NCBI RefSeq assembly: GCF_008035925.1
Contig: NZ_CP036264.1
Location: 2,267,409-2,331,408 of the forward strand
Source: Stieleria maiorica
GTDB lineage: Bacteria; Planctomycetota; Planctomycetia; Pirellulales; Pirellulaceae
Reading direction: 5' to 3'
DNA: 64,000 nt
This document shows, piece by piece, positions 45,000 to 53,154 of the stretch (positions are counted from its first letter, which is position 1; the number at the start of each line of letters is the position of its first letter). The notes beneath the pieces were generated by a model. The model did not search any database, was not told the origin of the DNA, and saw only the letters and a program-made list of their open reading frames with translations. Made by a program: the position numbers and the translations under genes.

Positions 45000-45683
45000 A
45001 TGAATTCGCAGTCCAGTTTCTCCGAAAGGCGGTACGATTTTCCCCACACAGGGATCAAATCCGGTCAACGCATCGCAAGCGGGGCGTTTGATGAGAGGGA
45101 TATGGCGCGATTAGACAAACAGCTGGACAGGCTTTCAGGCGAAAAGGTTTTCCGGCTCCATTGGCCCGAGGATGACTCGATGGACGTGGAGTTGCTTCGG
45201 GCCGAAATGGTTCGGGAAATCAATTCGCACGACCACCGAATTCCGTTGGACCTTCGGAGCGTCAAGGGCGCGCCAGCGGAGTTGGTCGACTTGCTGGTCG
45301 ACATGGAACGCTACGCAAGGTCGAAGTCAAAGATCCTGTCGATGACTTGGATGCTGCCGCCGCTGCGCGATGCGATCGACCAGCGGATGGGACGGCAAAG
45401 CAAATCCAAATCGCAACGCGAATCGGACGCGGCCAGCAAGACGGCACGCGATCTATTGCGGCATGCGGAGCAAAAGCCAGGGTATGACCTTTCCAAGGCT
45501 GAAAAGCTCGATCGCAAGAAACGAGCCAAGAGGCCGAAACGAGGGACGCGCCGTTACCTGTCACTGGTCGCAATCATCCTGGTCGGTGCGATCGTCGTCG
45601 CTGGAGTGGAGGGATGGATCATCATGCAACAAGATGAAACCCTGGTCGTCCCCGAAAAGGGCTTTGAATCGCACCCCCAATGA
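45000..45683 (+). CDS. Unknown protein with C-terminal membrane anchor
   Basis: I do not recognise the family. ATG 45000 gives 227 aa; ATG 45102, just after GAGAGGGA, gives 193 aa and is an alternative. Most of the chain is charged and helical (LLRAEMVREINSHDHRIPLDLR, SKTARDLLRHAEQKPGYDL, then a very basic stretch KLDRKKRAKRPKRG). A single hydrophobic helix (YLSLVAIILVGAIVVAGVEGWI) sits near the C-terminus with a short external tail. The gene starts 45 bases after yhaN, so it is probably the last gene of the repair operon and could tether the complex to the membrane, which is inference. Confidence 0.65.
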   Translation: MNSQSSFSERRYDFPHTGIKSGQRIASGAFDERDMARLDKQLDRLSGEKVFRLHWPEDDSMDVELLRAEMVREINSHDHRIPLDLRSVKGAPAELVDLLVDMERYARSKSKILSMTWMLPPLRDAIDQRMGRQSKSKSQRESDAASKTARDLLRHAEQKPGYDLSKAEKLDRKKRAKRPKRGTRRYLSLVAIILVGAIVVAGVEGWIIMQQDETLVVPEKGFESHPQ

Positions 45684-45699
45684 CCGCCCACCCCCTCAT

Positions 45700-45806
45700 C
45701 TCTCCCACCCCAATCATCCTGCCCCCCATCATTCCGCCCTCTCATCATTCTGCCCCCCATCATTCTGCCTTCCATCGTTTTGCCCCTCAATCTGACATTC
45801 CGGAAT
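45700..45806. repeat. Degenerate tandem repeat of a 16-base unit
   Basis: Five or six imperfect copies of a CCCCATCATTCTGCC-like unit follow the stop of the membrane protein gene and run into the 3' end of the convergent methyltransferase gene. A related motif (CATTTTTCTGCCCCCC) occurs at 50318-50385. No conserved spacers are present, so it is not a CRISPR. Confidence 0.8.
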
Positions 45807-46470
45807 CCCATCCCACTTTCAAAATTCGGCAGCTAGTCATCGGGTGCAGACGGTCGGCGGAGTGAAGCGTGACCAGATTCTGTCCTGCCAACACACATTC
45901 CAGGTCGACCAGTCGACGATTCGGCAATCCCGTCTGCCATCGAAAGAACCGGTGCATCAACCACTGGTACGCTGCGGCTTGCCGGCGCCGCCAACGGGTT
46001 TTCGGCCATACAAAGTCGACGAAATAAAACATGCCCTGCGGCCGCAGACCAGCCAAGAACCGAGGCAGACAATCCGCAAGTTCACTTTCGGTGAAACAAT
46101 CCAGAATGAACGCTGCCACCAGCAAGTCATATTTGTCGGTCGGCACTGGAAACGTTCTCGCGTCGGTTTGCACAAACATCACGCGGTCCGATGCGCCGAC
46201 ACGTTCCACACGTCTGCGTTGGCGTCGTAACATTTGCTCACTCTGGTCCACCGTCGTGATCTGGCAATTCGGTTGAGTGAGACAAAGTTGCTGGAGCACC
46301 TGCCCCGTCCCATCTCCCAACACCAGTGCTCGGCCGGTCACAGGAAGTTGATCCACCAGCGCGACGCGGGCTCGGTAGAGCGAGTTACCGAACAGACAGA
46401 ACTCTAGCCCGCGGTAGACCTTTGCCAGCCGATCGTAGCCGCGCACCGAGAGTTCGCTTTGGTCCATCAC
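45787..46470 (-). CDS. Class I SAM-dependent methyltransferase
   Basis: This 227-aa protein has the SAM-binding Rossmann core: RALVLGDGTGQVLQQL (motif I, with GDGTG), ITTVDQSEQML (acidic residue binding the ribose), MFVQTDARTFP and YDLLVAAFILDCF. The later part (GMFYFVDFVWPKTRW, YQWLMHRFFRWQTG) is typical of small-molecule methyltransferases. Its start overlaps the stop of the UbiA-like gene by four bases, so the genes are coupled. A prenyl- or quinone-type substrate is suggested by the neighbour but is not shown. The C-terminus overlaps the tandem repeat. Confidence 0.85.
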   Translation of the reverse strand: MMDQSELSVRGYDRLAKVYRGLEFCLFGNSLYRARVALVDQLPVTGRALVLGDGTGQVLQQLCLTQPNCQITTVDQSEQMLRRQRRRVERVGASDRVMFVQTDARTFPVPTDKYDLLVAAFILDCFTESELADCLPRFLAGLRPQGMFYFVDFVWPKTRWRRRQAAAYQWLMHRFFRWQTGLPNRRLVDLECVLAGQNLVTLHSADRLHPMTSCRILKVGWDSGMSD

Positions 46471-47363
46471 AAAACGGTGGAGACGCTACAGAACACGACG
46501 GCGGGGAAGACCAAGGCAACATCGGCCAACGTCACCCATGGTCCGGGACGTGCCCCCGCACTGCCGCAAGACGTTTGTGTGCTGAGCGTTCGCCCCAGTG
46601 ACATCAGCAAAACATCACTGGCGATCAGGCAGAACGCGATGGTCGCAGGAATAATGCCTGCCAGCCCCAGCCCCGAAACGATCGACGCGTGAAGGCCCAA
46701 GGCGATCGGCAAGACGCGGGCGGCAAGTGGCGACCGCAAGACCCACGAGTCGAATCTTTGAACCCGATCCACGTCGCATTCCAGCGCCGCGATGGTCACA
46801 CAGTTCGCGGTGAACACCAGCGCGGTCATCACCACCGATACGACCAAGGACATGACATCGTCGGCCGCGGCTTCGACCCAGGCGTTCAAACTGACGCCGA
46901 AGGCAAAGACCATTCCGGCCTGCAATTCCTTGGGAAACCGACGCACCGAATCCTTGAGGAACTGCACACTCGCCACGTACGCCAGGACCGCCGCGATCGC
47001 TGCACATCCCCACCGCAATTGGGGCTCGGTTGCATTGGAAACAATCAGTGCGGCGTCCAGCACCAATATCAGAACCCACGCCACGCCTAGCGTTTTCCGA
47101 TGGCGGAAATGAAAGAGGTGCCGAATCGTATGGGATTGCGTCGTGTCCAGATGGAGCGAGTCAAGCAGCCGATCGGCGGTGTAGACCAGCCAGATCGAAA
47201 GGCCGATGATCGCCAGCTCGTACCCCGCCGGCGATCGATGACAAAACTGGTCGGTGAACACGAACAACCAGACCAGCCCAACGGTCACCGCATCGATCGA
47301 AAGCACGTTGGCCCACGCCCAGGCGGGGACGGTGTCGCGGTGGTGGGCAGGTGGAGTCGTCAA
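46467..47363 (-). CDS. UbiA-like prenyltransferase family membrane protein
   Basis: This 298-aa polytopic protein starts at TTG 47363 and has about eight hydrophobic helices (VTVGLVWLFVFTDQF, VAWVLILVLDAALIVS, CAAIAAVLAYVASVQFL, VVSVVMTALVFTANCV, GLGLAGIIPATIAFCLIA). Asp-rich loops resemble the two UbiA prenyl-diphosphate sites: VYTADRLLDSLHLD and ALECDVDRVQRFD. The first lacks the usual leading Asn, so the family match is good but not perfect. It would transfer an isoprenoid chain or act on a lipid in the inner membrane. It is the first gene of a two-gene unit with the methyltransferase. Confidence 0.72.
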   Translation of the reverse strand: MTTPPAHHRDTVPAWAWANVLSIDAVTVGLVWLFVFTDQFCHRSPAGYELAIIGLSIWLVYTADRLLDSLHLDTTQSHTIRHLFHFRHRKTLGVAWVLILVLDAALIVSNATEPQLRWGCAAIAAVLAYVASVQFLKDSVRRFPKELQAGMVFAFGVSLNAWVEAAADDVMSLVVSVVMTALVFTANCVTIAALECDVDRVQRFDSWVLRSPLAARVLPIALGLHASIVSGLGLAGIIPATIAFCLIASDVLLMSLGRTLSTQTSCGSAGARPGPWVTLADVALVFPAVVFCSVSTVL

Positions 47364-47464
47364 CGGACCGTGGACTCAATGATTCAACGAAGTATCCGCA
47401 TCTTGGACGTGGCTGCGGCGATGACACTCGAAATTGAACGATTCTAGCGGTCCGTCAACGTTAG

Positions 47465-47564
47465 ATTTTCGGGTTGCGTTTGTCGAGCGGAAAAGGGGTC
47501 AGGTACCAAAAACCAAATGGCCCGCAGGGGGCTTCGCATTTTTGGTACCTGACCCCTTTTCCGC
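47465..47564. repeat. Dispersed repeat D, copy 2, full palindrome
   Basis: The first 43 bases (47465-47507) are identical to 34430-34472 in inverted orientation. Here a perfect 26-base inverted pair (47487-47512 and 47539-47564) with a 26-base loop makes a long hairpin carrying GGGGTCAGGTACC in both arms. The form resembles REP elements mobilised by Y1 (RAYT) transposases, which is inference. Confidence 0.85.
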
Positions 47565-47707
47565 GGCACCCCCGCGAGATCGGACCGAGGGGAAACAGAA
47601 GACTGATTGGTCCCATGGGGCCGTGTGAATGCGCCACCCGATCCCCCTTTTTAGCCTGAAAGCCATCTGCACGGGTCGCAAATCCAGCCCAGAGCTAGCT
47701 GACCCCC

Positions 47708-47713
47708 TACAAT
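47708..47713 (+). promoter_or_regulatory. Possible -10 element of the redoxin gene
   Basis: TACAAT lies 30 bases before the GTG at 47744. No good -35 box is at the expected distance. This placement disfavours the TTG at 47720 as start, since the leader would be only a few bases. Confidence 0.35.
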
Positions 47714-47743
47714 GTAGAGTTGGTTCGCAAGCTGAGGTTTCAG

Positions 47744-48355
47744 GTGTTCGGTAAAGTCAAATTCACGATCGGATTGCTCGCCGTCGTTGTCGCATTTACG
47801 ACAAGCGGGTGTAGTCGCATGCCGGACGATGGGATCCGATTTGCAGAGGTGACCGAGTCGCAGCCGATTGCGATCGAAGATTTTTCGGACTTGCGATTCA
47901 CCGACAAGGATGGCAATCAGGTGGTGTTGGCCGAAGTGATGACGCGCGACTATTTGGTGCTGGTGATCACCCGAGGCTGGTACGGCGGCGTGTGTTTCTA
48001 CTGTGCGTCCCAGACCTCTCGTTGGGCGCGTCGATTCGATGAGCTGGAACCCTACAACGCTCAGTTGGTCGTCATTTTCCCCACCGAAACCGAAGAAGAC
48101 GCACCAAAGCTGGGCGAGTTGACCAAGCGGATCAAAGGGGGCGAGATACCCAACCAGGACGTTCCTTATCCGATTCTGTTGGACATCAATTTGTCCAGCG
48201 TCGACCAATTGGGGATTCGCGCGGAACTTGCCAAACCATCAACTTACATCATCGATCGCGAAGGACGCGTGCGATTCGCGTACGTGGGCGAATCGATCGC
48301 CGATCGCCCCACCGTCGACTCCGTGCTTCGGCAATTGGGCCAATTGAATCAATAA
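47744..48355 (+). CDS. Thioredoxin-fold lipoprotein (AhpC/TSA-like redoxin)
   Basis: This 203-aa protein starts at GTG 47744, six bases after GAGG; TTG 47720 is an alternative. The signal (IGLLAVVVAFTTSGCS) ends in a lipobox whose Cys would be lipidated, so the protein is anchored to a membrane facing the periplasm. The redoxin domain has a CxxC pair (VCFYCASQTSRW) at the peroxidatic or thiol-exchange position, followed by YNAQLVVIFPTETEED, PYPILLDINLSS and PSTYIIDREGRVRFAYVG. It probably reduces peroxides or disulfides. It precedes the transmembrane kinase gene by 26 bases in the same direction. Confidence 0.82.
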   Translation: MFGKVKFTIGLLAVVVAFTTSGCSRMPDDGIRFAEVTESQPIAIEDFSDLRFTDKDGNQVVLAEVMTRDYLVLVITRGWYGGVCFYCASQTSRWARRFDELEPYNAQLVVIFPTETEEDAPKLGELTKRIKGGEIPNQDVPYPILLDINLSSVDQLGIRAELAKPSTYIIDREGRVRFAYVGESIADRPTVDSVLRQLGQLNQ

Positions 48356-48381
48356 ATGTCCCCCGATACTTCGCGTCGAAC

Positions 48382-50313
48382 ATGCCGATCGTAGACCAAG
48401 AGCGGAAGTTCATTGAGACCTGTCTGGAGCTTCAGTTGCTCAAGGAAACCGACGCGAAATCGTTGGAGCAGCAGGTCGGTCAGGACGGGCAAGGGATCTC
48501 CCAACTGGCGCTTCAGCGCGGTCTGCTGACGCCGGCGGAAGTTGACATCGTGCACGCGCTGCAGCATCCGTCGGACACCGTTCCGGGGTACCAGATATTG
48601 GATCTGGTCGGCCGCGGCGGAATGGGGGCCGTGTACCGTGCGGTGCAGACCGACTTGGATCGCATCGTCGCGTTAAAAATCATCCTGATCAGCAACGTGG
48701 CGCATCCGAACGCCACGGCACGATTCGAACGCGAAGCCAAGGCGCTCGCCCGGCTCCGGCATCCCAACATTGTCCAGGCCTTTAACTTTGGCAAGCACGA
48801 CGGGCGCTATCACTTTGCGATGGAGTTTGTTCCGGGAAGGACCTGCGAGCAAGTCGTCAGAGAGGCCGGCACCATGTCGCCGCAATCCGTCTGGTCGATC
48901 GTGCGTCAGGTCGCATCGGGGCTGTTGCACGCCGTCGGCCAGAATTTGATTCATCGGGACATCAAACCGGCCAACCTGATCCTGCTGCCACCGCCGGAGG
49001 GTTCTGCTGCAAAAACCGATATCGTCAAGATCGCCGATTTTGGGCTGGCGATGTTTGCCGATCCAAGTGCCGAACAACTGAAAATCACGACGGGCGAAAA
49101 AGTGATGGGAAGCCCTGCGTACATGTCACCCGAGCAGTTCGGAGGCCGGGAGGTCGACTTTCGCACCGACATGTATTCGTTGGGGGCAACCGCGTGGCAC
49201 CTGATGTTCGGAAAACCGCCGCATCAGGGTCGCAGCATTGCATCGCTGTACCAGCAAAAATCAGAGCGGCTTTTGGTTCATCCCGACGACTTGCCGATCC
49301 AATTGCCCCGCGAACAGATGACGCTGCTGCTGGACTTGCTCGATCCCGATCCGGAGGTGCGCCCCGCCAGCTACCAACAGCTGATTGACCAAATAGATGC
49401 CTTGCTCGTCAACGCTGCCGCGACCCCGACCACGGTGCCATCCAGTGCCGTGGACGAACACCCGAATCGCGGATTCATCAGCGAGCAGCCGACCGTCGAA
49501 CGAGTGTCGCCGTTGGCCGAGGAAGAGACACCCACCGCAAGCAGCGGGGCATCGTCCGGCGAGAGCGTGACGCAAACGATCGCTTTATCTCATGCCCGGT
49601 CGATCCGTCGCATACGAATGAGCCGCTGGATCAGCGCCGTCGGGATCCTCGCAGTGGCCGCCCTTGCGATCGGGGGATTTCAATACTATCGCTCTCTGCC
49701 GGCGGCGCGAGTTCCGACCCGAGTGATCGGAAGCGTGCCGCTGTTTGACGGCGTCACGCTGAGCGGTTGGGACGTCGGCGGATCGATGGTCGGGGCTTGG
49801 AACACGCTGCAGGCACCCGATGCGTCCACCGCGATCGCCTGCATCACTCCTAAAGGAGCATTGACGCGGCGGTACGCCACCGATTCCATCCCCCGCATCA
49901 GCGTGTTCGTGTGGCCGCAGAAAGAAAGCGGCGCGATTGACATCGATTTTGCCTTCGACCCCAGTGATCCTTCCTCCCGTCGCGGATGTGTCCGGTTGCA
50001 GGGCGATCAATACCAGGTCGGGACGAAAACCTCCGATTTCGGTGACGTCGACGTGGCGTTCCGATCCGATGCTCTGCCCACCATTTTCGATCGCTTTCAC
50101 GTCATCGACATTGAACGACAACGTGACGATTGGTTCGTCTTCCTGGAAGAAAAGTTTATCGGTTCTCTGCCCGTCGAAGACGTCACCAACGGCAGCGCCA
50201 TTCGGCTGGTGGTTCATGAGAATCGCTCCCGCACCGCCGACCGACCACAAGCATTCTTCGCCGACGTTCAGCTGGATGAATTGGAATTCAAAGAGCGCGC
50301 GGATGCAGGGTAG
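48382..50313 (+). CDS. Transmembrane serine/threonine kinase with DUF1080-like sensor domain
   Basis: This 643-aa protein starts at ATG 48382. Residues 1-65 form a helical N-terminal region (LKETDAKSLEQQVGQ, LALQRGLLTPAEVDIV) that occurs before planctomycete kinases. The kinase spans about 69-340: GRGGMGAVYRA, VALKIIL, HRDIKPANLIL, DFGLAM, GSPAYMSPEQFGG. A helix at about 415-435 (ISAVGILAVAALAIGGF) crosses the membrane. The C-terminal 448-640 resembles DUF1080/LamG jelly-roll proteins (LFDGVTLSGWDVGG, RGCVRLQGDQYQVG, FADVQLDELEF). External glycan binding may control the kinase, which is inference. Confidence 0.85.
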   Translation: MPIVDQERKFIETCLELQLLKETDAKSLEQQVGQDGQGISQLALQRGLLTPAEVDIVHALQHPSDTVPGYQILDLVGRGGMGAVYRAVQTDLDRIVALKIILISNVAHPNATARFEREAKALARLRHPNIVQAFNFGKHDGRYHFAMEFVPGRTCEQVVREAGTMSPQSVWSIVRQVASGLLHAVGQNLIHRDIKPANLILLPPPEGSAAKTDIVKIADFGLAMFADPSAEQLKITTGEKVMGSPAYMSPEQFGGREVDFRTDMYSLGATAWHLMFGKPPHQGRSIASLYQQKSERLLVHPDDLPIQLPREQMTLLLDLLDPDPEVRPASYQQLIDQIDALLVNAAATPTTVPSSAVDEHPNRGFISEQPTVERVSPLAEEETPTASSGASSGESVTQTIALSHARSIRRIRMSRWISAVGILAVAALAIGGFQYYRSLPAARVPTRVIGSVPLFDGVTLSGWDVGGSMVGAWNTLQAPDASTAIACITPKGALTRRYATDSIPRISVFVWPQKESGAIDIDFAFDPSDPSSRRGCVRLQGDQYQVGTKTSDFGDVDVAFRSDALPTIFDRFHVIDIERQRDDWFVFLEEKFIGSLPVEDVTNGSAIRLVVHENRSRTADRPQAFFADVQLDELEFKERADAG

Positions 50314-50317
50314 AAGT

Positions 50318-50363
50318 GACAGAAAAATGGGCTCAACATTTTTCTGCCCCCCATTTTTCTGTC
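50318..50363. terminator. Hairpin after the kinase gene
   Basis: A perfect 14-base stem (GACAGAAAAATGGG / CCCATTTTTCTGTC) starts five bases after the kinase stop. It shares its words with the tandem repeat at 45700-45806. It may end transcription from both convergent genes. Confidence 0.55.
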
Positions 50364-50384
50364 ATCTTTCATCCATTTTCCTGT

Positions 50385-51203
50385 CTACTCCTTCCCACCT
50401 CGCTCGCCCGTTCCCGTATCCAACGCCCTATCGATCGTGAACGCCGAGGCCCGAATTCCAACGACTCCCAAATCATTCCTCCCAGGCTGGAGCACGCGTT
50501 CGAATTTGCTGGAACTCCACGTTTCATTCTTTCCATTGACGACGACCTGCTGGATTCTGGCACTTTCATGGAACGCTCGAAACACAATCCGCTCTCCGAC
50601 CGGTAACCCGGTGATCGTCAGTTTTCCGTTCTCGTCGCTGATGCCGGCCAAACGATGGTCCAGCACCAGAATCCATGCGTTCATCCAAGGGTGGATGTTG
50701 CAGCGAATCGGAACCGGCGCGGGTTCTGTTTTATCCAACGATCGCTGCCACGGTGCCCCAACCGGACGCGTAACTCCCAGTGGGGCATTGTTAAAGAACT
50801 GAAAGTTGGGGTTGTGCCCCACCGGATCGTTGTCTTCCACACGCAGCGTGTCTCCCTTTCGGGCGAGCAAAATGTGGGGCCGGAACCGGCAGTGCCCGAT
50901 CGTCAGCAGTTGCTGCTCGGACGGCGAATCTTGCTCCGGCAGCACCGTGCCACGTCGCCCGGTGTACACGTACAGGACGACATTTCGGATTCCATGGTTG
51001 GCCGGGTCGACGATCAACCGCTCGTCGGCAAGCGGCACTTGGCCGCAACACTGGCGATCCAGATGGGGCGTGATTCGGCGTGGCGTGGGCGGATCGCCGA
51101 GGTAGCGAAACGTCGCCACCAGCGTCGCGCTTTCCTCGGCCATTGCGGATTCCACCAAAAGCAACATCACGAGCGTCACGAGGAATCGCAATGATCGGTT
51201 CAT
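50385..51203 (-). CDS. Exported cupredoxin-like protein
   Basis: This 272-aa protein has a signal peptide (FLVTLVMLLLVESAMA). The chain shows an N-terminal sheet with a double cysteine (DRQCCGQVPLADERL, IRNVVLYVYTG) and a plastocyanin-like core: GDTLRVEDNDPVGHNP and RCNIHPWMNAWILV, where the His, Cys, His and Met are arranged as type 1 copper ligands. A carboxypeptidase-regulatory-like segment (GKLTITGLPVGERIVFRAFHE) follows. It is probably a periplasmic copper or electron-transfer protein. It is divergent from the sulfatase gene and its 3' end lies beside the hairpin at 50318. Confidence 0.78.
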   Translation of the reverse strand: MNRSLRFLVTLVMLLLVESAMAEESATLVATFRYLGDPPTPRRITPHLDRQCCGQVPLADERLIVDPANHGIRNVVLYVYTGRRGTVLPEQDSPSEQQLLTIGHCRFRPHILLARKGDTLRVEDNDPVGHNPNFQFFNNAPLGVTRPVGAPWQRSLDKTEPAPVPIRCNIHPWMNAWILVLDHRLAGISDENGKLTITGLPVGERIVFRAFHESARIQQVVVNGKNETWSSSKFERVLQPGRNDLGVVGIRASAFTIDRALDTGTGERGGKE

Positions 51204-51528
51204 GGGATACTTCGGGGGACGTGGACTGAAACTGTGAAATGCAACGTCGTTTTCCGGTGGTGCTGTAGCGGCATCCGCCGAGGCTTGTGGATTGAGTCAA
51301 AGATGCGAAATCAACGTCTGCATGCCAGCCCGACGCGTGAGCGAGGGGCGCCGCGTGGCCCCTCGCTCACGCGTCGGGCTGGCACTATTCCGTTCTCAGC
51401 AAGCCGTTGGCGTCTGGCACGGCCATTCAAACGTTTCCGCGCCGCCGGGACGTCTGTGCAGCGTGTATAGTAGGCGCTCGATTCGTTCCGTTGTCGATGA
51501 ATGTTCTCCACATTCGATCCTTAACCCC
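51204..51528. other. Intergenic region with long hairpin
   Basis: This 325-base gap separates the cupredoxin-like gene from the sulfatase. Apart from the hairpin at 51323-51384 nothing is recognised. It must contain both promoters. Confidence 0.5.
51323..51384. repeat. 27-base perfect hairpin
   Basis: Arms 51323-51349 and 51358-51384 are perfect inverted repeats with an 8-base loop. The unit (GCCAGCCCGACGCGTGAGCGA) resembles family B with altered central bases. An in-frame reading from 51292 would translate it, so the sulfatase start is placed later. Confidence 0.9.
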
Positions 51529-53154
51529 ATGTATATCAGACGATTCATGAGCTTCCGATTCCTCCCGGCGTTGGTGCTGATCGGGTGTTTGGCCACGCTC
51601 GTTGCGAATGCCGCCCGCGTTTCCGCCGACGACCGCCCCAATATCCTGTTCATTTTCAGTGACGATCACGCCCCCCACGCGATCGGAGCGTACAACGGTT
51701 GGCTGAAAAGCGTCGACCCGACGCCCAATATCGATCAACTCGCCAAGCAAGGCATCGTCTTTCGGAACAGTTTCTGTACCAATTCGATCTGCGGTCCCAG
51801 CCGTGCCGTGATCCAGACCGGAAAACACAGCCACAAGAACGGCTTCATGAACAACGGCAACTCGTTCGATTGGAACCAGCAAACGTTCCCCAAACTGTTG
51901 CAAAAAGCGGGCTACACGACGGCGATCTATGGAAAGTCTCACCTGAAAGGCCAGCCGCAAGGCTACGACGACTGGAAAGTGCTGCCCGGCCAAGGGCTTT
52001 ACTACAACCCGGACCTGATCACCCCGGACGGCCGCACGCGGATCGAAGGGCACTGCACCGACGTCGTGACGGATCTGGCGGTCGAGTGGCTCAAGGAAGG
52101 ACGCACCGATGACAAGCCGTTCCTGTTGATGGTCCAGCACAAGGCGCCGCACCGAAACTGGATGCCGGCGCTACGACACTTGGACCTGTACGCCGACATC
52201 GACCTGCCCGAACCGAACACCTTGTTCGACAAGTGGCATGACAACGCCCCTCCGGCGCGACACCAGGAATTGGAAATCGACCGGCACATGCACCTGAACT
52301 TTGACCTGTTCGTCGACTTGACGCCTGAATTCGATGGCAATGCGATCGTCGGACGCTTTGACAAATCGGCGTGGCGGAACATGCAACGGATGACGCCGGA
52401 ACAACTGCAAGCCTGGTTCGCCGCTTATCGCCCACGCGACAAAGCGTTTCACGAAGCCAACCTCACGGCCGACAGCTTGGTCCGCTGGAAATACCAACGG
52501 TACGCCAAGAACTACCTGCGCTGCGTCAAAGGCGTCGATGAAAGTGTCGGCACCCTGATGGAAACCCTCGATGAACTGGGACTGTCCGACAACACCGTCG
52601 TCATCTACTCGTCCGACCAAGGCTTTTACATCGGCGACCACGGTTGGTACGACAAGCGGTGGATGTACGAAGAATCATTGAAGATGCCGCTGATCGTCAA
52701 GTGGCCCGGCGTGACCAAACCGGGGGCGACCGACGATCATCTGGTGCAAAACCTGGACTATGCCGAGACGTTTCTGGAGATGGCCGGAGCGGAGGTGCCC
52801 GAAGACATGCAAGGCGAATCGCTGGTGCCGCTATTGAAAGGCGAATCCCCCGACGATTGGCGGCGCAGTATCTATTACCATTACTACGAATACCCGAGCG
52901 TCCACATGGTGCCGCGGCAATACGGGGTCCGCAATCATCGTTACAAGCTGATCCGGTTTTACCAATTCGATGAATGGGAATTTTACGACCTCGAAACCGA
53001 CCCCGATGAGCTGACCAACCAGTACAACAACCCCGAGTACGCCGACGAGATCACGGACATGAAACGCGAATTGGATCGTCTGCGAGAACACTATCAAGAC
53101 GACAGCGATGTGTCGGTGTTGCCGAAAGAGCGGCAAATGGAATTGCGATCATGA
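51529..53154 (+). CDS. Type I sulfatase, exported
   Basis: This 541-aa protein starts at ATG 51529 (ATG 51547 is possible) and has a signal peptide (FLPALVLIGCLATLVANAA). The sulfatase site is complete: ILFIFSDDHAPHAIG (metal), SICGPSRAVIQTGK with the formylglycine Cys near residue 88, GKSHLKG, HKAPHRNW and YSSDQGFYIGDHGWYD. The C-terminal part ends in the common YDLETDPDELTN segment. It would remove sulfate from a polysaccharide in the periplasm. The stop overlaps the OPT transporter start as ATGA, an uncommon partner that suggests uptake of a product. Confidence 0.93.
   Translation: MYIRRFMSFRFLPALVLIGCLATLVANAARVSADDRPNILFIFSDDHAPHAIGAYNGWLKSVDPTPNIDQLAKQGIVFRNSFCTNSICGPSRAVIQTGKHSHKNGFMNNGNSFDWNQQTFPKLLQKAGYTTAIYGKSHLKGQPQGYDDWKVLPGQGLYYNPDLITPDGRTRIEGHCTDVVTDLAVEWLKEGRTDDKPFLLMVQHKAPHRNWMPALRHLDLYADIDLPEPNTLFDKWHDNAPPARHQELEIDRHMHLNFDLFVDLTPEFDGNAIVGRFDKSAWRNMQRMTPEQLQAWFAAYRPRDKAFHEANLTADSLVRWKYQRYAKNYLRCVKGVDESVGTLMETLDELGLSDNTVVIYSSDQGFYIGDHGWYDKRWMYEESLKMPLIVKWPGVTKPGATDDHLVQNLDYAETFLEMAGAEVPEDMQGESLVPLLKGESPDDWRRSIYYHYYEYPSVHMVPRQYGVRNHRYKLIRFYQFDEWEFYDLETDPDELTNQYNNPEYADEITDMKRELDRLREHYQDDSDVSVLPKERQMELRS

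Noticed and set aside
45700-45806. CRISPR-like array
   Set aside because: Units are degenerate and adjacent, with no spacers of constant length and no cas genes.
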